Below, piece by piece: positions 43,832 to 52,032 of a stretch of DNA of 64,000 nucleotides. Origin of the DNA: JACVRX01 sp963819885 (lineage in GTDB: Bacteria > Actinomycetota > Actinomycetes > Jiangellales > Jiangellaceae). How positions within the stretch are numbered: the stretch's first letter is position 1; each line of letters starts with the position of its first letter. The position numbers were made by a program, and so were the translations under genes. The DNA lies in the NCBI GenBank assembly GCA_963819885.1, contig CAWFXV010000020.1:14810-78809 (forward strand). The letters are read 5' to 3'. The notes under the pieces are model-generated. The model was not told where the DNA came from, searched no databases, and was given only the letters and a program-made list of their open reading frames with translations.

Positions 43832-46800
43832 ATGCGATGGATCATCGAATCGAGTATGAGATTCCGGCTACTTGTGCTGGCTGTCTCGGCGGCCGTAGCC
43901 GGGTTCGGAGTCACCCAGCTTCGCACCGCGCCGGTCGACATCTATCCCGAATTCACGCCTACCCAGGTAGAGGTTCAGACCGAAGCGCTTGGCCTCTCGG
44001 CCGAGGAAGTAGAACAGTTGATCACTGTTCCGCTCGAGCAGGACTTGTTGGTCGGGGTCCCGTTCTTGACCGAGATCGAGTCAGCCTCCCTACCCGGCCT
44101 GTCCTCGGTCCTCATGATGTTCGCGCCGGGGACAGATCTGCTCGACGCACGCCAGGTCGTGCAAGAGCGCCTGACCCAGGCCACCGGTGCCGCCGGGTTG
44201 CCGGAAGTGGCCAAACCACCGCAGATGATCCAGCCGGTGTCGTCGAACCGCCGGGTCTCGATGATCACCCTGTCGTCGGAGACGCTGACTCCGATCGACG
44301 TGTCGGTGCTCGCCCGGTGGGTGATCAGCCCGCGGCTGATGGGAGTGCCCGGCGTGGCCAACGTCACGATCTGGGGGTTCAGGGACCGTCAGCTACAGGT
44401 CTTGGTAGATCCGCAGCGGCTGCGGCAGAGCAACACGACCCTCGCGCAGGTCATCGAAACCGCGGGCAATGCGTTGGAAGTCTCGCCACTCACCTTCCTC
44501 GAGGCCTCGACCCCAGGCACTGGGGGATTCATTGATACGACCAACCAGCGGCTCAACATCTTTCATGAGCAGGCAATCTCCACGGCCGACGAGCTCGCTC
44601 AGGTGCCGCTGGAAGATACCGGCGCCACGACACCGAAGGCGTTGGGCGAGGTAACCACCGTCGTGGAGGACTCCCAACCGCTCATCGGGGATGCCATCTG
44701 CGCAGGTGAGGAACAGTGCTTGTTCCTCGTCGTCGAGAAGTTCCCGGGCGCCAACACCATCGAGGTCACCGAAGGTGTCGATGCCGCGCTGGATGCGATG
44801 CGGCCGGGGCTTGGTGACATGCGAATCGATTCGTCTCTTTACCGTCCAGCATCGTTCGTCGAGTCGTCGTTCGAGCATCTCGGGTGGGCAGTGCTCGCTG
44901 GTGTGCTGCTCGGGCTGCTCCTGATCGGCGCGATCTTCTGGGATTGGCGCAGACTGCTGATCAGCGTCATCGCGATGGCGGTGTCCGTGGCTGCGGCAGC
45001 GGCCGTCCTGTGGCTGCGCGGCACCACCGTCAACCTCATGGTCGTCGCTGGACTCGTACTCGGCCTGACCGGTGTGATCCATGACGCGGTCGTCGACCCG
45101 CACAACGTTTTCCGCCGCGTCGTCGAGAGTCGACGGCGGGGTGCCCCGCGAACCGTGTCGGCCACGATCGTCGACGCGACGGCCGAGACGCGCCGAGGAG
45201 TTCTCTACGCGGTGCTGATCGTCGTGGCCGCAGCGGCGCCGTTGTTCTTCCTGCGGGGCGAAAGTGGCGCGTTCCTGCCGCCGATCGTGCTGTCGTATCT
45301 GCTCGCCGTCGTGGCGTCCATGCTCGTCGCCCTCACCGTCACTCCGGCTCTGAGCCTGCTGCTGCTCGCCAACGCGCCACTTCATGGCCCGGGGTCCCGA
45401 TGGCTTCAGCGGCTACGCCGAAGCTACGACCGGATGGCTCCGAGGCTGGTGGTGCGGACGCGCGCCGCGTTCCTGGCCGCCGCGGCGATCGCCGCGATCG
45501 GTCTGCTTGCGGTGCCGTTCCTGGACGCGTCCATGCGGCCGTCGCTCAGGGAGCGAGACGTTCTTGTCCACGTCGAGGCCGCGCCCGGAACGTCGCTTCC
45601 TCGAATCACTGAGATCACCGAGCAGGCCGTTGCGGATCTCGGATCGCTGCCCGGCGTGGTCAACGTCGGCGGCCAGGTCGGGCGAGCCGTGATGTCGGAT
45701 CAGATCGTCAATGTCAACTCGGCCGAGATATGGCTCAAGGTGGACGCCGCCGCAGACCATGACCGCGCGCTCGCCGCGATCACGGACACGGTCGACGGTT
45801 ATCCCGAGCTGACGACCGACGTGCTCACCTACTCCGAAGAGCGGGTCGCCGATCTCCTGGGCACCTCCGACGACGACGTCGTCGTGCGCATCTACGGCGA
45901 GAACGCGGATGTGCTGGACGCCAAGGCCGACGAGGTTCGGGCGCTGATCACCGACGTCGATGGCGTGGTCGGAGCGAACGCCGAACGCGCGCTCGAGGAG
46001 CCCACCGTGCAGGTGGAGGTGGACCTGGCGCGAGCGCAGGCAGCCGGAGTCAAACCGGGCGACATCCGGCGCACGGCCGCCACCCTGCTCGGCGGCATCA
46101 CGGTGGGCAACCTGTTCGAACAGCAGAAGGTGTTCGACGTCGTCGTGTGGGGCGCACCCGAGATCCGACAGAGCGAGGCAGACATCGAGGAACTGCTTGT
46201 CGACGCTCCGGGCGGCGGCCATGTCCGTATCGGCGATGTGGCGGAGGTGAGCATCGTGCCGAATCCGACGGTGATTCGGCACGAATCCGTTTCCAGGTAT
46301 ATCGACGTCAGCGCCGACGTCAGGGGACGTGACGTCGCGACGGTCGCGCGGGACGTCGACGCTGTGCTGGAGCAGGTCGAGTTCCCGTTAGAGCATCACG
46401 CCGAGGTCATGGGCGGATTCGAGGAGCGGCGGGCTGACCAGGCCCGCTTCATCGGAGTCGCGGTCATCGCAGCAATCGCCGTCTTCCTGCTACTCCAGGC
46501 CGCGTTCCGGAGCTGGCGGCTGGCTGCGCTGTCGTTCTCGACGCTTCCACTCGCCGTCGCCGGCGGCGCGGTGGCGGCACTGCTGACCGGCGGCACGCTC
46601 ACGCTCGGATCCATCGCCGGGCTGGTCGCCGTCATCGGGTTTGCGGCCCGAGCCGTGATCCTGCTGATCCGTCGATACCAGAAGCTCGAGCGTGACGAAG
46701 GTATGGCGTTCGGGGCCGAGCTGGTCGTCCGCGGTACGAGGCAGAGCATGGCGCCGACCGTCGTGGCGGCGCTGGCCGCGGCGCTCGTGCTGGCGCCGAT

Positions 46801-47452
46801 CGCGATCGCCGGCAACGTGTCTGGTTTGGAGATCGTCCAGCCGATGGCTGTCGTCGTCCTCGGCGGTCTGGTCACGACGATCGTCCTCAACCTGTTCGTC
46901 GTGCCGGTGCTCTACCTGCGGTACGGCTTCTCCCCCGACCGGGACGACTGGGACGACGAGCTGTTCGCGCCGGCGCCGGAGCCGGAATCGAGGCCGGCCG
47001 AGGCCGGTGCCGGTGTCCTGCAGCGAGTCCGGCCGGCGACCGCCGGGCTGCCGATCCTGACGGCGCTGCTGGTCTGCTCGTGCGGCGGCGCAGTGGTTGA
47101 CAGCTACGCCATCGAGCACGAGCCGGCCGTGGTGGAGTCGATCGACGGCAGTGATCAGGTACGCATCATCCTGGAGGAGCAGGCAGCGCGGCGGCTCGAG
47201 ATCGACACGACCCCGGTCGAGCAGAACGCGACCGGATTGGCCGTCCCATCGTCGGCGGTCTTCGTCGATCCGAACGGCACATGGTGGGTCTACACGAACC
47301 CGGAGCCCCTCGTGTTCGTCCGCCACGAGATCGGCATCGAGCGCGAGGAAGCCGGCATCGCGCACTTGTCGACCGGCCCGCAGGCGGGCACCGAGGTCGT
47401 GACCGTGGGTGTCCCGGAGCTGTACGGCCTCGAGGACACGGCCTCCCACTGA
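43832..47452 (+). CDS. RND-superfamily permease (CzcA/CusA-like) fused to an adaptor-like C-terminal domain
   Basis: Protein of 1206 residues. Residues 1-1050 follow the heavy-metal-efflux RND pattern: APVDIYPEFTPTQVEVQTEA near the start, EEVEQLITVPLEQDLLVGVP, two porter domains and 12 helices. In helix 4 the usual acidic motif is changed: GLTGVIHDAVVDPHNVFRRV, where the sister gene has three extra acidic residues (GDIVDD...DIEN). The last ~135 residues are not RND: a linker, a hydrophobic stretch ending LLVCSCGG (a lipobox-like remnant), then VPSSAVFVDPNGTWWVYTNP and TGPQAGTEVVTVGVPELYGL, which resemble the C-terminal part of a periplasmic adaptor (CusB/HlyD type). The extra helix would put this domain outside the membrane. 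Start at ATG 43832 parallels the sister protein. First gene of the RND pair; ten bases before the next. Confidence 0.82.
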   Translation: MRWIIESSMRFRLLVLAVSAAVAGFGVTQLRTAPVDIYPEFTPTQVEVQTEALGLSAEEVEQLITVPLEQDLLVGVPFLTEIESASLPGLSSVLMMFAPGTDLLDARQVVQERLTQATGAAGLPEVAKPPQMIQPVSSNRRVSMITLSSETLTPIDVSVLARWVISPRLMGVPGVANVTIWGFRDRQLQVLVDPQRLRQSNTTLAQVIETAGNALEVSPLTFLEASTPGTGGFIDTTNQRLNIFHEQAISTADELAQVPLEDTGATTPKALGEVTTVVEDSQPLIGDAICAGEEQCLFLVVEKFPGANTIEVTEGVDAALDAMRPGLGDMRIDSSLYRPASFVESSFEHLGWAVLAGVLLGLLLIGAIFWDWRRLLISVIAMAVSVAAAAAVLWLRGTTVNLMVVAGLVLGLTGVIHDAVVDPHNVFRRVVESRRRGAPRTVSATIVDATAETRRGVLYAVLIVVAAAAPLFFLRGESGAFLPPIVLSYLLAVVASMLVALTVTPALSLLLLANAPLHGPGSRWLQRLRRSYDRMAPRLVVRTRAAFLAAAAIAAIGLLAVPFLDASMRPSLRERDVLVHVEAAPGTSLPRITEITEQAVADLGSLPGVVNVGGQVGRAVMSDQIVNVNSAEIWLKVDAAADHDRALAAITDTVDGYPELTTDVLTYSEERVADLLGTSDDDVVVRIYGENADVLDAKADEVRALITDVDGVVGANAERALEEPTVQVEVDLARAQAAGVKPGDIRRTAATLLGGITVGNLFEQQKVFDVVVWGAPEIRQSEADIEELLVDAPGGGHVRIGDVAEVSIVPNPTVIRHESVSRYIDVSADVRGRDVATVARDVDAVLEQVEFPLEHHAEVMGGFEERRADQARFIGVAVIAAIAVFLLLQAAFRSWRLAALSFSTLPLAVAGGAVAALLTGGTLTLGSIAGLVAVIGFAARAVILLIRRYQKLERDEGMAFGAELVVRGTRQSMAPTVVAALAAALVLAPIAIAGNVSGLEIVQPMAVVVLGGLVTTIVLNLFVVPVLYLRYGFSPDRDDWDDELFAPAPEPESRPAEAGAGVLQRVRPATAGLPILTALLVCSCGGAVVDSYAIEHEPAVVESIDGSDQVRIILEEQAARRLEIDTTPVEQNATGLAVPSSAVFVDPNGTWWVYTNPEPLVFVRHEIGIEREEAGIAHLSTGPQAGTEVVTVGVPELYGLEDTASH

Positions 47453-47462
47453 GGGCGGGGCC

Positions 47463-50400
47463 ATGCGCTGGATAGTCGGACTCAGCCTGAAGTTCCGGTT
47501 CATCGTGGTCGCGCTGACCGCATTCCTGATGTTCTTCGGCGTGCAACAGCTCGGCGACACTGCGGTCGACGTCTTTCCCGAGTTCGCGCCGCCCAAGGTC
47601 GAGATCCACACCGTGGCCGTCGGGCTGGCTCCCACGGAGGTCGAAGAGCTGATCACCGTCCCGCTGGAGCAGTCGTTCAACGCGATTCCCGGTGTCTCGA
47701 CGATCCGGTCCCGATCGGTCGAGCAGTTATCGCAGATCGTGCTGCTCTTCGACCAGGGAACGGACCTGCTCGAGGCACGCCAGTTGGTCGCGGAGCGGAT
47801 TGCCACGGTCACGCCCACGCTGCCCACCTGGGCGGCGCCGCCGGTGATGCTCCAGCCGCTGTCTGCCACCAGTCGAGTCATGAAGATCGGGCTCACCTCG
47901 GCCGATCCGCAGCTGGACCTGATGGATCTGTCGATGACGGCGTACTGGAAGATCAGGGCGCGCCTACTGCGCGTTCCCGGAGTCGCCAACGTGCCGATCT
48001 GGGGAGAGCGCCTGGAGATGCTCCAGGTGCAGGCCGATCCGCGCCGGCTCAGCGAGCAGCAGGTCACGCTCGAGCAGGTCATGAACACGACGGCGGACGC
48101 CCTCGACGCCGGACTGGTCCAGTACTCATCCGGGCATTTCATCGGCCGCGGAGGGTGGATCGAGGATCAAAGCCAGCGGATCGGGATCCGCCACGTGCAG
48201 CCCATCGTGACCCACGAGGATCTGGCCAACCTACCGGTCGCCACCACAGACGGCCGGACGGTTCGGCTCGGCGACGTCGCCGACCTGGTCAGGGACCATC
48301 AACCACTCATCGGCAGTGCGGTGATCAACGAGGGCGACGGGCTCATGCTCATCGTCGAAAAGCTGCCGTGGGCGAACACGCTAGACGTGACCAAAGGAAT
48401 CGAGGCAGCGCTCGACGAACTCCAACCGGCGCTCACCGGGATCGCCGTCGACTCCGCGATCTTCCGACCGGCAACGTTCATCGAGGATGCGATCGGCAAC
48501 CTGAGCAGGACACTCGTCCTCGGCGCGCTGCTGATGATTTTGATGCTCGGCGCATTCCTGTACTCGTGGCGAACCGCCTTGATCAGCGTTGTCGCCATTC
48601 CGGTGTCGCTGCTTGCCGCCGTGCTCGTGCTGAACCTGCGTGGCGTCACGGTCAACACGATGGTTCTCGCCGGGTTCGTGATCGCGTTGGGCGACATCGT
48701 CGACGACGCCATCATCGATATCGAGAACGTCGTGCGCCGCCTGCGGCAGCATCGTCGAGAAGGAGGTCACAGATCCACGGCCAGAGTGATCCTCGACGCA
48801 TCCCTCGAGGTGCGCGGCGCCATCGTCTACGCGACGGTCATCGAGATCGTCGCGATCTTGCCGATCTTCGCCCTCGCCGGCCTGTCCGGGTCGTTCTTCC
48901 GGCCGCTCGTGCTCGCCTATGCGCTCGCGCTCCTGGCGTCGATGGTCGTCGCCCTCACGGTCACCCCGGCGCTGAGCCTGATCTTGTTCAGGAGCGCCAA
49001 GTCTCTCGAGCACCGAGAGTCGCCGCTGGTTGCGCCCATGAAGCGCGGATACGAACGCCTGCTCGTGCGGATCATGCCCCGGCCGCGACGCGCCTACGCC
49101 GTCGTCGCCGTGACCACCGTGGCGGGTCTCGCCGTGCTGCCCGTGCTCGGGCAGTCGCTGCTTCCGAACTTCAAAGAGCGCGACTTCCTGATGCACTGGT
49201 TGACCAAGCCGGACACCTCACTGCAGGAGCAGGTTCGGACCACCAAGTTGGTCAACGCCGAGTTGCTGACGATCCCCGGGGTCCGCAACGCCGGGTCACA
49301 CATCGGAAACGCCCTTCTCGGCGACGAGCCGTACGGGGTCTACTTCGGGGAGAACTGGATCAGCGTCGATCCATCGGTCGACTACGACGACACCGTCGAC
49401 CGCATCCGGGGAGTGGTCGACGGCTACCCGGGGATCTATCGCGACGTGCTGACCTACCTGCGGGAGCGCATCAGGGAGGTCCTGACCGGCACCAGCGATC
49501 CCATCACGATTCGCATCTTCGGCCAGGACCTCGATCAGCTTCGGGAGAAAGCAGAGGAGGTCGACCGGCTGCTGGGTGACGTTCCCGGCGTCGGCGAGCA
49601 TTACGTCGATTTCCAGGACAACATCCCGCAGCTCGAGGTCGAGGTCGACCTGGCGGCGGCGCAGCGGCACGGCCTGAAACCGGGCGACGTCCGTCGAGCG
49701 GCAGCGTGGCTGATGGCCGGTGAAGAGGCCGGCGACATCTTCGTGGGTGGTAGGGCGTACGACGTTCAGCTGTGGAGCCCACCCGAGAGCCGCCAGAGCG
49801 TGACCGATCTGAAGAACCTGATGATCGATACGCCCGGAGGAGCCCAGGTTCGGCTCGTCGACGTCGCCGATGTCAACGTCGAGCCCGTCCCCAACGTGGT
49901 CCACCACGAGGACCTGCTCCGGAACATCGACGTCGGAGCGAGCCTGGACGGATCACGGGACCTCGGCTCGGTGGTGCGAGACATCGACCGCATCCTCGCG
50001 GAGGACGTCCAGTGGCCGCTCGAGTTCCGTGCGGAAATGCTCGGTGAGTACACGGAACGGCAAGCCGCCCAGCAGCGCCTGCTGCTGCTCGCTATCGTCG
50101 CGGCGGCCGTGATCTTCCTGCTCCTGCAGGCCGCCTTCCGGAGTTGGCGACTGGCGACACTCGCGTTCGTGACCCTGCCGATCGCGCTGGTCGGAGGACT
50201 ACTCGCCGCGTTCGTCGTCGGGAGGGTGATATCCCTCGGCTCACTCGTGGGGTTCCTCACCGTGTTCGGCATCGTGGCCCGCAACGGCATCATGCTGATC
50301 AGCCACTGCCAGCATCTGGAACAGTCCGAAGGGGAACGGTTCGGGCCGCAGCTGGTATTGCGGGCCGCCTCAGAGCGGCTCGTGCCGATCATGATGACGG

Positions 50401-50594
50401 TCCTGACCACGGGGTTTGCGCTCATCCCGCTACTCGTCGCCGGCTCCATCCCCGGCCAGGAAATCGAGCACCCGATGGCCGTCGTGATCTTCGGCGGTCT
50501 GATCACCGCCACGTTGCTCAACCTGTTCGTCGTACCGTCGCTGTACCTGCGGTTCGCGAAGAGCCGGCGCGAATCGTCGCCGCTTCCGGCGTGA
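47463..50594 (+). CDS. RND-superfamily efflux permease (CzcA/CusA-like)
   Basis: Protein of 1043 residues from ATG 47463, ten bases after the first RND gene. It starts MRWIVGLSLKFRFIVVALTA and has AVDVFPEFAPPKVEIHTVAV, EEVEELITVPLEQSFNAIPG, and in helix 4 the complete acidic signature ALGDIVDDAIIDIENVVRRL of heavy-metal-efflux RND pumps. A second repeat of six helices ends LNLFVVPSLYLRFAKSRRES. With the first gene, which lacks several of these acidic residues, it may form a heteromeric pump in which this subunit carries the proton relay; that is inference. No outer membrane channel is expected in an actinomycete. A strong hairpin overlaps the stop codon. Confidence 0.87.
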   Translation: MRWIVGLSLKFRFIVVALTAFLMFFGVQQLGDTAVDVFPEFAPPKVEIHTVAVGLAPTEVEELITVPLEQSFNAIPGVSTIRSRSVEQLSQIVLLFDQGTDLLEARQLVAERIATVTPTLPTWAAPPVMLQPLSATSRVMKIGLTSADPQLDLMDLSMTAYWKIRARLLRVPGVANVPIWGERLEMLQVQADPRRLSEQQVTLEQVMNTTADALDAGLVQYSSGHFIGRGGWIEDQSQRIGIRHVQPIVTHEDLANLPVATTDGRTVRLGDVADLVRDHQPLIGSAVINEGDGLMLIVEKLPWANTLDVTKGIEAALDELQPALTGIAVDSAIFRPATFIEDAIGNLSRTLVLGALLMILMLGAFLYSWRTALISVVAIPVSLLAAVLVLNLRGVTVNTMVLAGFVIALGDIVDDAIIDIENVVRRLRQHRREGGHRSTARVILDASLEVRGAIVYATVIEIVAILPIFALAGLSGSFFRPLVLAYALALLASMVVALTVTPALSLILFRSAKSLEHRESPLVAPMKRGYERLLVRIMPRPRRAYAVVAVTTVAGLAVLPVLGQSLLPNFKERDFLMHWLTKPDTSLQEQVRTTKLVNAELLTIPGVRNAGSHIGNALLGDEPYGVYFGENWISVDPSVDYDDTVDRIRGVVDGYPGIYRDVLTYLRERIREVLTGTSDPITIRIFGQDLDQLREKAEEVDRLLGDVPGVGEHYVDFQDNIPQLEVEVDLAAAQRHGLKPGDVRRAAAWLMAGEEAGDIFVGGRAYDVQLWSPPESRQSVTDLKNLMIDTPGGAQVRLVDVADVNVEPVPNVVHHEDLLRNIDVGASLDGSRDLGSVVRDIDRILAEDVQWPLEFRAEMLGEYTERQAAQQRLLLLAIVAAAVIFLLLQAAFRSWRLATLAFVTLPIALVGGLLAAFVVGRVISLGSLVGFLTVFGIVARNGIMLISHCQHLEQSEGERFGPQLVLRAASERLVPIMMTVLTTGFALIPLLVAGSIPGQEIEHPMAVVIFGGLITATLLNLFVVPSLYLRFAKSRRESSPLPA

Positions 50595-50641
50595 TCTTGA
50601 GACAGGTACGCCGGTCCGACCGTCGTGCCTGTCTCAAGATC
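50593..50641. terminator. 18-bp hairpin overlapping both stop codons of convergent genes
   Basis: GATCTTGAGACAGGTACG (50593-50610) pairs with CGTGCCTGTCTCAAGATC (50624-50641) with one wobble position; the loop is 13 bases. The stop of the RND gene (50592-50594) and the stop of the MFS gene (50634-50636) both lie in the stem, so the arms also code for the ends of both proteins. Confidence 0.75.
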
Positions 50642-51884
50642 GTGGATGGCTGACGTCGACTGTCGGGCGTCCGCTGAACGCGACCAGTGCACCCCCGACG
50701 ATGAGCAGTGCCGCGAGTACGAGCAGCAAGCTCGCGAAACCGAGCGGGAGCTCGGCGGCAAGCGGACCGAGGGAGGCTCCAGCAAACACCGCCAGGCCGG
50801 TCAGGCCGAGCGCTCCGGCGCGAGTCGAGCCAGCGCGACTGCCGACCAACGCGATCACCGCGGGCACCAGTGCGGCAATGCCGGCGACAAAGACCATGCT
50901 GGCAATGATCAGCGGCGACAGCACCTTGGCGAAGACAGCCTGCAAGGTCAGGCCGGCCGCGGCGACCAGATATCCGGCGACGGCGACGCGGGTGGGGCCA
51001 TGACGCCCGACCAGCCAGCCGGCAAACGGGGCCAGCAGCATGACGGGCAACGCGGCGAGACGCACCAGAAGGATGTCGGAGTCGTCGAGTCCGAACCTGG
51101 TCTGCACCAGCGGGCCGAGGGTGGCGTACATCGCAACGAAGCTGAGCAGCACCGGCAGGCACGCCGCGTAGACCGGAGCAAGCTCGCGGCGAACCGCGAC
51201 CGCAGCAAGCTCGCGATACTTCTGACCCAGGCTGGCCGGCGGCCCGCCGCGGGCAGGCTCGAGCAGCACCGTGGCGATAGCAATCGCACAGAAGGCAAAC
51301 GCCGGTGCGGCCAGGCCGAACACCCACCGCCAGCCGATGGCCTGAGCCACCGCTTGGGCATAGACCTGACCGAGGATGCCGGCCACCAGAAACGCGGTCG
51401 AGATCGCGCCGATCCCCGTAGATCTCCATCGCGGCGGCAGCGCCTCGCCGACATATGCCAGCGCTACGGCAGCGAAGCTCGCCGCCAATAGACCTTGCAC
51501 GCTGCGCAGCAGCCCGATCATCGGCAGCGACGACGCCGCTGCCAATCCGGCGGTCGCGACCGCCAGCGCGGCCATCCCGGGCACCAGGACCGGCTTGCGC
51601 CCGTAGCGGTCAGACACTGGCCCAAAGATCAAGAACCCCAACCCGTACGCCAACGCATACGCAGTGCCCAATGCGGCCGCGGCCGCCGCCCCGCCACCAC
51701 CAAGCGCCTCACCCATCACCGGGGCAAGCGGTATCGCCAAGTAGAGCTGCATCAACACCAGCAACGCACAGCTCACCAGCACGGCCAGTGGCGCGACAAC
51801 CGGCGCCCGCTCGCCACCAGCCTTTACGCCAGCGGACTGTGTCGGGTCGATCATCTCGGGCTCTCGAACGCCGATGCCGTCCAT
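50634..51884 (-). CDS. MFS transporter (drug/solute exporter type)
   Basis: Major facilitator protein of 416 residues with 12 predicted helices. The loop 2-3 motif is GPVSDRYGRKPVLVPGM, the motif-C-like region is in helix 5 (STAFLVAGILGQVYAQAVAQ) and the second repeat has GWLVGRHGPTRVAVAG. The general pattern matches YnfM/drug-efflux proteins. The ATG at 51884 is preceded by GGAGG at eight bases and directly abuts the stop of a short open frame (TAAATG). It follows a TPR-LuxR regulator gene on the same strand, which could control it. Substrate unknown. Confidence 0.85.
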   Translation of the reverse strand: MDGIGVREPEMIDPTQSAGVKAGGERAPVVAPLAVLVSCALLVLMQLYLAIPLAPVMGEALGGGGAAAAAALGTAYALAYGLGFLIFGPVSDRYGRKPVLVPGMAALAVATAGLAAASSLPMIGLLRSVQGLLAASFAAVALAYVGEALPPRWRSTGIGAISTAFLVAGILGQVYAQAVAQAIGWRWVFGLAAPAFAFCAIAIATVLLEPARGGPPASLGQKYRELAAVAVRRELAPVYAACLPVLLSFVAMYATLGPLVQTRFGLDDSDILLVRLAALPVMLLAPFAGWLVGRHGPTRVAVAGYLVAAAGLTLQAVFAKVLSPLIIASMVFVAGIAALVPAVIALVGSRAGSTRAGALGLTGLAVFAGASLGPLAAELPLGFASLLLVLAALLIVGGALVAFSGRPTVDVSHPRS

Positions 51885-51989
51885 TTAACCGTCCTCCGAC
51901 GAACCGTTGAGGGTCTCGGACTTGGTGAAGGTGTTCTCTGCGGCTTGGCCGTCGCAGATGGCGTACCGGTTCATGCCCATGCAGGTCAT
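51885..51989 (-). CDS. candidate 34-residue small ORF ahead of the MFS gene
   Basis: ATG 51989 encodes MTCMGMNRYAICDGQAAENT followed by FTKSETLNGSSEDG and TAA, which touches the MFS start. About 30 of 34 third codon positions are G or C, as in real genes of this genome. An in-frame TAG lies upstream, so it is not the end of a longer frame. No ribosome-binding site is visible, and its own 3' end supplies the Shine-Dalgarno of the MFS gene. Could be a leader peptide, a gene remnant, or chance. Confidence 0.3.
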   Translation of the reverse strand: MTCMGMNRYAICDGQAAENTFTKSETLNGSSEDG

Positions 51990-52032
51990 GATGCGGACCG
52001 TTGGGCGGGAAAGTATCGGGGAGTTGCCCTAT

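Noticed and set aside
44393..45385. Minus-strand frame of 330 codons opposite the first RND gene
   Set aside because: Antisense shadow of a well-supported transporter gene; no motif, low-complexity R/D/H-rich product.
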